Origin: Ignavibacteriota bacterium
Lineage (GTDB): Bacteria; Bacteroidota; Kapaibacteriia; Palsa-1295
DNA: 5,164 bases
NCBI GenBank assembly: GCA_003151215.1
Contig: PLXB01000487.1
Coordinates: 5,212-10,375, forward strand
Reading direction: 5' to 3'
Shown: positions 1 through 5,164 of the stretch, piece by piece
Layout: every line of letters starts with the position of its first letter
Numbering within the stretch: the stretch's first letter is position 1
Translations under genes and position numbers: made by a program
Notes under the pieces: model-generated
What the model was told of the DNA's origin: nothing
Seen by the model: the letters and a program-made list of their open reading frames with translations, nothing else
The model's database searches: none

Positions 1-1
1 T

Positions 2-1534
2 GTTGGAGCGGAAGGGGATATCGGAAAAATTGCCTCGAATGTTAATACTGTTCTCGTCCAGCTTCGGGAAAAGAACGAACGTTTGCGCGTTCTCGAATCT
101 TCAGCGGACAATCTGCAGGGTTATAGATCAACAGCGAATGAACTTAAACTTTCTTACGATAACCTGCTTGTTGTCAGTGAACTTGGGCAGCAGATCATTT
201 CTTCTCTAAAGCTTGATGATATTGCCTCACGCCTCTATGAAACCTTGAACACTATGATGGATGCAGCCAAGCTGGAAGTTGGGATTGTTGAAGAGATGAC
301 AGAGACATTACATATCTCTTTGTCGATGGATCGCCATATAGCCAAACCACCATACTCTGTCCCGCTTCGGGTTCAGACGACTTTTTCTGGATGGGTCGTC
401 AATCATGGCAAGGAAGTTTTTTTGAACAATGCAACTCAGAATTATACCCGGTACCTGAACGAGTTTGATCCGACGTTCGCACGCGGTGAACTCCCTCAGT
501 CTATCATGTGTGTGCCTATGTTCACGAAAGGCGCAATTGCAGGAGTTATCACCGTTGCAAGCAACAGGCCTAATGCTTATACGAACTATCATTTAGATAT
601 GGTGAAATCATTAGCCCTCTATGTTGCAGTCGCTTTAGATAATGCGAATGCTTATCATAAGTTGGACAATGCAATGAAAGATTTGAAGACTGCGGAGCGG
701 CAGCTGATACAATCTGAGAAAATGTCTTCATTAGGTTTATTGACAGCCGGAATTGCTCATGAGATTAATAATCCGATCAACTTTGTATCAGCGAACATTA
801 ATCCGTTGCGACGAAATTTACGCGAAGTTCTCGAAATATTTCGCAGTTACCAGCAATTATCTTTATCAAAAGATATTGCAAATGACTTGTCAATGATCAA
901 AGATACAGAAAGCCATCTTGATCTGGAATATACACTCAGGGAAATAACTGCGCTTCTCGATGGGATCGAAGAAGGAGCCAAGCGTACTGCCGATATCGTA
1001 CTGGGACTTCGTAATTTTTCCCGAACTGACGAGCATACGCTTAAAATGGCAGATGTGCATGAGGGTATAGATTCCACTCTCATGCTTTTGCATAGCAGAT
1101 ACAAAGGCAGAGTTGAGATCATTAAAGAGTATGGAAAGGTACCGGAAGTCGAATGCATGGTCGGGCAGTTAAATCAGGTATATATGAATATATTGTCTAA
1201 TGCCATTCAGGCTATACCAGAAAACGGAACAATATGCATTAAGACTAACACGACTTCCCAAGGTGATATTGAAATTCATTTTAAGGATTCCGGCACCGGA
1301 ATGAACGAAGAAGTCCGCAAACATATTTTCGATCCATTTTTTACAACAAAAGATGTCGGAGTGGGGACGGGGCTTGGGCTTTCAATTTCTTATGGTATCA
1401 TCAAAAAACATAATGGGGATATAGAAGTTCTGAGTGAACCGGGAAGTGGCACGGAGTTTATTATCCGACTTCCTCTCAGACAACCAAGCAATAAGCTGCC
1501 GGTCACTGAAGAAGAATTTGCGGTAAGTCATTAA
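2..1534 (+). CDS. Sensor histidine kinase, GAF-HisKA-HATPase (5' partial)
   Basis: Autophosphorylating two-component sensor kinase. The frame is open from base 2, so the true start lies outside; the TTG at 83 is only an internal codon. Of 510 visible residues (numbered from base 2), 1-54 are helical and polar (coiled coil, with a HAMP-like stretch at about 5-27). Residues 55-216 fit a GAF sensory domain and 217-242 a second coiled coil. The H box GIAHEINNP carries the phosphoacceptor His253, and the N box has Asn396 and Asn400. The G1 box DSGTGM begins at Asp429, then come the F box FDPFFTTK and the G2 box GTGLGL (455-460). The helical hairpin after His253 is unusually long and ends in LRNFSR and HEGIDSTL. 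I recognise this pattern from cyanobacterial-type multi-sensor kinases with HEINNPVNF H boxes. No membrane segment is visible, but the missing N-terminus could hold one. It is followed after 56 bp by a receiver-cyclase, its likely phosphotransfer partner. Kinase identity is very sure; the GAF ligand is unknown. Confidence 0.95.
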   Translation, partial: VGAEGDIGKIASNVNTVLVQLREKNERLRVLESSADNLQGYRSTANELKLSYDNLLVVSELGQQIISSLKLDDIASRLYETLNTMMDAAKLEVGIVEEMTETLHISLSMDRHIAKPPYSVPLRVQTTFSGWVVNHGKEVFLNNATQNYTRYLNEFDPTFARGELPQSIMCVPMFTKGAIAGVITVASNRPNAYTNYHLDMVKSLALYVAVALDNANAYHKLDNAMKDLKTAERQLIQSEKMSSLGLLTAGIAHEINNPINFVSANINPLRRNLREVLEIFRSYQQLSLSKDIANDLSMIKDTESHLDLEYTLREITALLDGIEEGAKRTADIVLGLRNFSRTDEHTLKMADVHEGIDSTLMLLHSRYKGRVEIIKEYGKVPEVECMVGQLNQVYMNILSNAIQAIPENGTICIKTNTTSQGDIEIHFKDSGTGMNEEVRKHIFDPFFTTKDVGVGTGLGLSISYGIIKKHNGDIEVLSEPGSGTEFIIRLPLRQPSNKLPVTEEEFAVSH

Positions 1535-1550
1535 CTACCAGGTAGATTTG
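1517..1550 (+). promoter_or_regulatory. Candidate Bacteroidota-type promoter for the cyclase
   Basis: TAGATTTG at 1543-1550 matches the Bacteroidota -7 consensus TAnnTTTG exactly. A TTTG at 1517-1520, inside the end of the kinase gene, is separated from it by 22 bp, within the 17-23 bp range I recall for flavobacterial promoters. Transcription would start near 1557 and leave a leader of about 34 bases. It would let the cyclase be expressed apart from the kinase. It depends on the host being of that lineage, and a six-base match can occur by chance. Confidence 0.4.
1535..1545. repeat. 11-bp palindrome overlapping the candidate -7 box
   Basis: CTACC-A-GGTAG is a perfect inverted repeat around one central base. 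It begins directly after the kinase stop codon, and its last three bases are the first three of the candidate -7 element. The one-base centre makes an RNA hairpin unlikely, so if it is functional it would act as a double-stranded binding site. No family of regulator is suggested by the sequence. Confidence 0.35.
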
Positions 1551-1590
1551 CAGAAACCCCAACCATAATTTTAAATATTTCGATCTTCAT

Positions 1591-2697
1591 ATGAATATAT
1601 TCAATCCATCTGAACCATTTAATGTCCTTTACGTCGATGACGAAGAGCAGAACCTAACTTCCTTTCGCGCCGCATTCAGGCGTCACTTTACAGTTCATAC
1701 TGCGATCACTGCGCGGGAAGGGTTGGAGATCATTCGCCATACTCCGATTCATGTGATCGTAACTGATCAGCGTATGCCTGAAATGACAGGAGTGCAATTT
1801 CTCGAGGCTGTTATTCCCGAATGCCCCGATGCAGTGCGAATGATACTGACGGGATTCAGCGATATTGATGCAATCATCAAAGCGATCAACACAGGGAGGG
1901 TTTATCGTTATATCACAAAACCTTGGAATGAGGCAGAACTCAAAATGACTCTTGATAAAGCATTTGAGCATTATGCGCTTCAGGATAAAAATAAACGACT
2001 TGTTTCGGAATTGCAGCAAAAAGTACTCGATCAGGAACGGCTCGTAAAACTCTTTCAGAAATATATTCCTGAGCGTGTATTGGAAGAATTGATGTCGCGA
2101 TCTGATGATACGCCGCTTCGGGAAGCCGAGACGCGGATCATTAGTGTGATGTTCGTTGATATTCGTGATTTCACATCGATTGCAGAAGCCCTTGAACCTT
2201 CGAAAGTAGTCGATTTCCTGAACGACTTTTTCTCATTCCTGACAAGTTGCATCAAACATCATAACGGAACCGTGAATAAGTTCATCGGCGATGGAATTCT
2301 CGCACTCTTCGGTGCACCCATTTCCTATATTGGTAATCAGGAAAATGCTGTCTCTGCTGCGCTTGCAATACGCCATGGACTTGGAGAGTTCAACCAAAAA
2401 TATCGTGATATTATCGGAAGAGATATTGCCATTGGAATCGGTATAAATACCGGTGAAGTGATCGTCGGTAATATCGGATCGGAAGACCGGGTTGATTATA
2501 CGGCGATCGGTGATACGGTTAACGTTGCATCGAGGATCGAATCTCTGACCAAGAATCTGCCGAACGGAATTCTTATCAGTGAGAATACCTATAAACCGGC
2601 TGCGCACTTAGTCGAAGTCAAGGAATGGGAGCCGATCGAACTTCGTGGAAAGGCCGAGAAAGCAAGGCTCTATGAAGTTCTCGGACCGAAGAAATAA
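1591..2697 (+). CDS. Response regulator with class III (adenylate) cyclase output
   Basis: Predicted cytoplasmic phosphorylation-controlled nucleotide cyclase, making cAMP from ATP; 368 residues. The receiver domain (about 10-125) has acidic Asp16/Asp17, phosphoacceptor Asp59 (VTDQRMP), Thr87 (LTGFS) and Lys110 (ITKPW). A signalling helix (about 126-168) contains FQKYIPERVLEEL, typical just before class III cyclase domains. The catalytic domain (about 180-320) keeps both metal aspartates, Asp190 (FVDIRDF) and Asp234 (IGDGILALF). It also keeps the substrate-specifying Lys230 and Thr304 (DYTAIGD) and the transition-state Asn311 and Arg315 (VNVASRIE). The Lys/Thr pair is the class IIIb signature, which predicts ATP as substrate; several members of that class respond to bicarbonate. 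The domain appears complete, and such cyclases act as homodimers. The ATG at 1591 starts just before the receiver core; no ribosome-binding sequence precedes it. It follows the histidine kinase by 56 bp, so it may be co-transcribed, although a candidate promoter lies in the gap. Adenylate specificity is inferred, not proven. Confidence 0.94.
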   Translation: MNIFNPSEPFNVLYVDDEEQNLTSFRAAFRRHFTVHTAITAREGLEIIRHTPIHVIVTDQRMPEMTGVQFLEAVIPECPDAVRMILTGFSDIDAIIKAINTGRVYRYITKPWNEAELKMTLDKAFEHYALQDKNKRLVSELQQKVLDQERLVKLFQKYIPERVLEELMSRSDDTPLREAETRIISVMFVDIRDFTSIAEALEPSKVVDFLNDFFSFLTSCIKHHNGTVNKFIGDGILALFGAPISYIGNQENAVSAALAIRHGLGEFNQKYRDIIGRDIAIGIGINTGEVIVGNIGSEDRVDYTAIGDTVNVASRIESLTKNLPNGILISENTYKPAAHLVEVKEWEPIELRGKAEKARLYEVLGPKK

Positions 2698-2711
2698 CAT
2701 ACTCCCTGTTG

Positions 2712-2726
2712 ACGTTTAGTTAACGT
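2712..2726. other. Weak hairpin at the convergent gene junction
   Basis: ACGTT (2712-2716) can pair with AACGT (2722-2726) around a five-base loop, at the junction between the two convergent genes. The stem is only five pairs, overlaps the last codons of the lipoprotein gene, and lacks a following T tract on either strand. It is therefore not a convincing intrinsic terminator. It is the only inverted repeat I see in the 18-bp gap and its edges. Confidence 0.15.
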
Positions 2727-4041
2727 AGTCTCCGTTCGTATTGAGACGCATAATAAAAACTTGATTCGTACCACCCCTTCCTCCAAAACTTGTTGTTGTT
2801 CCAGCAACGATGTAGGTACCATCGGAAGCTTGGAGAACGCTTGTAGCCAGATCTCCTCCAAAACCGGGGTATATTTTCGCCCAAATCTTTTTGCCTGCTC
2901 CATCTATTTTTGCAATAAATATGGAGGTGTCGCTTCTTATCACCGAGTAACCAACGGCGAGATAGCCGTTATCGGAGGTATGAATTCCCGACGTAAAACT
3001 ATTGTGGTCGCCAAGTGTATTATTATCCGTACTATCAGGATAATAATCGACCCACGTTGGCAAATAAGCGCCGTCGTCCGGAACACTATAAATTACTGCA
3101 GATTGAAGTTTCCCATTATTGTTATTCACAGTGCTATCTCCGAAAAGTATAAAATTATTAGAAGTACCAATTGTGATACCATGGAATGTTCTAACATATT
3201 GTTGTGGCCAGGCGACACCTGACGTGTGTGCAAGATTATTGATTTGAATTCTATAAAATTCGGGTGTACTTATATTGCCTGAGGGATCTGACCCGATCAA
3301 CAAAAAACCACCGTCTTTTATCGTTGTTACCGCGTTCGAACTCAGTGGGTTTTTCACTTCAGCTGGTGATATCTGTGCGATGGTATCGTTTTTTTGATTG
3401 ATTAGGTTACCTTTTTGATCTATTAGAAATAACAATGGTCCGTAAACATCATTCTGTGAATTTTGATACACACCACAAATGAGGAAGTTACCGGTGCCAT
3501 CAGGCACGATAAGTGATGGGGAAGTCGGCGCACCTCCAACAAAACCCGTTTTATATTGTTTGAACCAGAGACTATCACCATTATTATCTCTCGCGAGTAC
3601 CCAGGCCTGATAGGATTTCCCCACTCGAGTTGAAGTTATAAGAAATCCACCATCGGGTGAAAGAGTGAGATCATTCGCGACCAGATTTGAAATGGAATCT
3701 TGATACCTATGAGTCCAAAGAATATTCCCCTCAAGAGACACCTTTGTCAATTGTATTGAAGTATGCGAGGAATCTTCTACTGTGGAAAGAACGGCTATAT
3801 TTCCATCAGAAGTTTGATAAATACGAACGGCAGGAGATGCAAAAGGTATATTCGATAATTGGACGCTTACGACGGAACCGATATCAAGTATCCGTATATA
3901 ATCTGCACGGATTGCCGCAGGATCTATCGGTGGTTTACAACCAATGATTACTATAGCAGTAATTGTAAGAAATACGAAAGCTGAAAGAATCCGGATTCTC
4001 ACAAATGTGTTTTCACAAACTGAGAGAAATGTTTTATTCAT
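2716..4041 (-). CDS. Lipoprotein with seven beta-propeller-like repeats
   Basis: Predicted membrane-anchored envelope lipoprotein of 441 residues; no named family or enzymatic function recognised. A hydrophobic segment (about 18-34) ends in a lipobox, Ile32-Ile33-Gly34-Cys35, with Cys35 as the lipidated residue. The rest is made of seven divergent repeats starting near residues 70, 119, 171, 234, 286, 346 and 397. Each has a core like SDGGFLxxG, then a strand, then xxNGxxxWxKxY, as in secreted propeller proteins of Bacteroidota and relatives. Repeat seven stops at NTNGDYVN and lacks the closing W-x-K-x-Y strand. No C-terminal sorting domain, catalytic motif or adhesion motif is seen. The ATG overlaps the stop of the upstream barrel gene (ATGAATAA), suggesting translational coupling. 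An in-frame GTG at 4002 (residue 14) would give a shorter, more typical signal peptide of 21 residues before the cysteine. A ligand-binding or surface scaffold role is a guess from the fold. Confidence 0.85.
   Translation of the reverse strand: MNKTFLSVCENTFVRIRILSAFVFLTITAIVIIGCKPPIDPAAIRADYIRILDIGSVVSVQLSNIPFASPAVRIYQTSDGNIAVLSTVEDSSHTSIQLTKVSLEGNILWTHRYQDSISNLVANDLTLSPDGGFLITSTRVGKSYQAWVLARDNNGDSLWFKQYKTGFVGGAPTSPSLIVPDGTGNFLICGVYQNSQNDVYGPLLFLIDQKGNLINQKNDTIAQISPAEVKNPLSSNAVTTIKDGGFLLIGSDPSGNISTPEFYRIQINNLAHTSGVAWPQQYVRTFHGITIGTSNNFILFGDSTVNNNNGKLQSAVIYSVPDDGAYLPTWVDYYPDSTDNNTLGDHNSFTSGIHTSDNGYLAVGYSVIRSDTSIFIAKIDGAGKKIWAKIYPGFGGDLATSVLQASDGTYIVAGTTTSFGGRGGTNQVFIMRLNTNGDYVN
4034..4041 (-). 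promoter_or_regulatory. ATGAATAA stop-start overlap
   Basis: The eight bases contain the lipoprotein ATG (4041-4039) and, in another frame, the TAA stop of the barrel gene (4036-4034). A ribosome ending the first gene could restart on the second without a separate binding site, and none is visible. If the lipoprotein instead starts at the GTG at 4002, the coupling would be looser, with a gap of 31 bases. Confidence 0.6.
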
Positions 4042-5095
4042 TCGAATGATAGATTGTCAAACTAAGATGAAAAATAAAACTGAGAGACATTTCAAACCCA
4101 TGAAGAGCGATCTCATCGTCAACATAGTAAAAACTTTGGTAGAGAGCTGGAGAGGCGTAACGTGCATCAGGGCGAGTCATGTCGCGCAACCCATTCCAAT
4201 AATGAGCCGTCAACCTTAGTTCGCTCAATGGGGATGTGAACGAACGCGCAACACCTGCTCCCAGAACGAAACCGTAATTAGTCGTCTTTCTTCTCTCAAG
4301 TGAATTGATGTTCGATACGGTCGCCGTTCCTATTGAAGAACCAGTGCTATTAAAAGAGATCGAGCCAGTTGCGGAGGTAAGAAGTTGGGCAAATGCGCCT
4401 GCTTCGATGAACGGTTTAAATACTTTATCTATTATATCAAAATGAAGAATAACCGGAAAACTGATAGAAGAAATAGACTCGGTGTAGGCAACACTTTTTC
4501 CAAGCACTGGCAGTGACGTCCGAGTGAATTCTTGGGGAGTAACGTCGCCGCCAATGCTTATTGAAAGAAAGGGAATAAAATGATATTCGAAATTTAGGCC
4601 AAGTGCAGGGGCAAATTTTCCCGAATAATCTGACTGAGTAGAATAAGTCTGTGTGACTGTATTCGCGCTTAATAATTTTACGAGAGGATCTATAAAACCT
4701 ACTTGTGCGCCAAGAGAGATTTTAGGATAATATTCGTATTCATTGAGAGCCTTTATAAATTCCTCGGGATCGATGGCTGGGTTTGGTATATAAAGCGGAT
4801 TGCGGGCAAGCATCCTGCGCATAGAAATATCTGCGCTATCGGGATTATCAAGTAGTAAATAGGAGATCGCCATCAAACGGTAGCCTCTCCATGTATCATC
4901 GGAATTAAGATTTTTTTCAACACAGGGAGATAATATGCCTAACACTGTTCGAAAATCTCCGACTTCATAGCTATGCTGAGCATCTCTAAGGGATGTCGAG
5001 CAGTCCTGAGCTTTTCCGATAATAGGTATAAATATTCCTATGCCGATGAGGAGAATGGGGATCAGAATAGAAACAGAGATAAATTTATCCTTCAC
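4034..5095 (-). CDS. TPR-like plus outer-membrane beta-barrel protein
   Basis: Predicted exported protein of 353 residues, probably in the outer membrane; function unknown. Residues 1-29 form a signal peptide (MKDKF, long hydrophobic run, cleavage likely after Gly-Lys-Ala29). Residues 36-60 and 69-100 are helical and TPR-like (SYEVGDFRTVLGIL; AISYLLLDNPDSAD). They are followed by NPLYIPNPAIDPEEF, a junction I recognise from TPR-linked envelope proteins of this lineage. From about 124 on, alternating hydrophobic strands ending at aromatic residues (KISLGAQVGF, ALGLNFEYHF, PFIEAGAFAQ, GFVLGAGVARSF, FEMSLSFIFHL) suggest a small barrel of roughly eight strands, of the PorT/OmpA-like kind. Cys32 and Cys58 could form a periplasmic disulfide. 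The start is a GTG: an in-frame TAG lies three codons upstream and the next Met is residue 75, beyond the signal peptide. It is the first gene of a two-gene unit and overlaps the lipoprotein start by 8 bp. Barrel assignment is by strand pattern only. Confidence 0.83.
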   Translation of the reverse strand: MKDKFISVSILIPILLIGIGIFIPIIGKAQDCSTSLRDAQHSYEVGDFRTVLGILSPCVEKNLNSDDTWRGYRLMAISYLLLDNPDSADISMRRMLARNPLYIPNPAIDPEEFIKALNEYEYYPKISLGAQVGFIDPLVKLLSANTVTQTYSTQSDYSGKFAPALGLNFEYHFIPFLSISIGGDVTPQEFTRTSLPVLGKSVAYTESISSISFPVILHFDIIDKVFKPFIEAGAFAQLLTSATGSISFNSTGSSIGTATVSNINSLERRKTTNYGFVLGAGVARSFTSPLSELRLTAHYWNGLRDMTRPDARYASPALYQSFYYVDDEIALHGFEMSLSFIFHLSLTIYHSNE

Positions 5096-5097
5096 AT
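5092..5097 (-). promoter_or_regulatory. ATG-TGA minimal start-stop overlapping the GTG start
   Basis: On the minus strand the barrel gene's GTG start (5095-5093) sits inside ATGTGA: an out-of-frame ATG at 5097-5095 is followed at once by TGA at 5094-5092. This is seen directly. Whether ribosomes use the ATG, and so compete with the GTG, is unknown. Confidence 0.3.
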
Positions 5098-5133
5098 TGA
5101 ACTAAGATAATCACGATTGCGCAGCACGTCGTA

Positions 5134-5141
5134 CAAATATA
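5134..5141 (-). promoter_or_regulatory. Candidate -7 promoter element for the barrel-lipoprotein unit
   Basis: The minus strand reads TATATTTG here, an exact match to the Bacteroidota -7 consensus TAnnTTTG. It lies 38 bases before the GTG start, close to the 40 bases between the other candidate -7 box and the cyclase ATG. The matching -33 TTTG would fall at or beyond the right edge of the window and cannot be checked. The surrounding sequence (5132-5160) is very A+T rich, as promoters often are. Confidence 0.45.
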
Positions 5142-5164
5142 CATTATATTTAATTCTGTTTATG

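Noticed and set aside
3..209. Open frame on the + strand at the left edge
   Set aside because: It overlaps the kinase frame, which encodes a clear coiled coil and GAF start through the same bases; the protein has no recognisable features.
380..560. Cyclic-nucleotide-binding signature (NKFDE) in the kinase GAF domain
   Set aside because: An NEFDP stretch is present, but the Asn-Lys-Phe-Asp-Glu spacing is not, so feedback binding of cAMP cannot be claimed.
847..1158. Minus-strand open frame opposite the kinase
   Set aside because: It is antisense to the DHp and ATPase region, is Ser-rich with no domain signal, and is explained as a shadow of the kinase.
2233..2607. Minus-strand open frame opposite the cyclase catalytic domain
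   Set aside because: It lies wholly antisense to conserved catalytic motifs and resembles no protein family.
2701..2730. Bidirectional intrinsic terminator
   Set aside because: The stem is five base pairs with mixed composition and no T run on either strand.
2761..3222. Plus-strand 153-codon open frame opposite the lipoprotein
   Set aside because: The opposite strand encodes readable propeller repeats through the whole stretch; this frame has no motif or signal sequence.
3944..4219. Plus-strand open frame across the lipoprotein-barrel overlap
   Set aside because: It is antisense to a lipoprotein signal peptide and to the last barrel strands, both of which are well supported.
5085..5125. 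Possible CRP/cAMP-receptor site upstream of the barrel gene (TGTGA-like bases)
   Set aside because: Only one half-site (TGTGA at the start codon) is present; no TCACA follows at the six-base spacing, so no cAMP link to this unit is supported.

Overview
The window carries four protein-coding genes in two convergent pairs and is almost entirely coding. The left pair (+ strand) is a sensor histidine kinase cut by the left edge, followed by a response regulator whose output domain is a class III nucleotide cyclase. The right pair (- strand, read from the right edge inward) is a signal-peptide protein with a TPR-like N-terminus and a predicted outer-membrane beta-barrel, followed by a lipoprotein built from seven propeller-like repeats. 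The two pairs meet stop-to-stop across 18 bp near position 2700.

The organism looks like a diderm of the Bacteroidota/Chlorobiota (FCB) side. Several things point that way. No Shine-Dalgarno-like sequence precedes any of the three visible starts. Two perfect matches to the Bacteroidota-type -7 promoter element (TAnnTTTG) lie upstream of genes at nearly the same distance from the start codon. The TPR-plus-barrel and repeat-lipoprotein architectures are also familiar from that group. This is inference; no marker gene is present and I cannot name a species.

Layout: 2-1534 kinase (coiled coil, GAF, coiled coil, extended DHp with His, HATPase). 1535-1590 is a 56-bp gap with a candidate promoter whose -7 box overlaps an 11-bp palindrome. 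1591-2697 is the receiver-cyclase. 2698-2715 is the convergent gap without a convincing terminator. 4041-2716 is the lipoprotein and 5095-4034 the barrel protein, overlapping by 8 bp (ATGAATAA). 5096-5164 is the leader and candidate promoter of the right pair. There is no gene-free stretch over 300 bases, and I saw no RNA gene, mobile element, CRISPR array or large repeat.

How they may work together: the kinase, sensing through its GAF domain and an unseen N-terminus, probably phosphorylates the receiver of the cyclase and so couples a signal to cAMP production. All catalytic residues expected for phosphotransfer and for adenylate cyclase activity are present, and the substrate-specifying Lys/Thr pair places the cyclase in class IIIb. 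The barrel and lipoprotein are probably translated together and both act in the envelope. Their convergent orientation gives no direct evidence that they belong to the signalling pathway.
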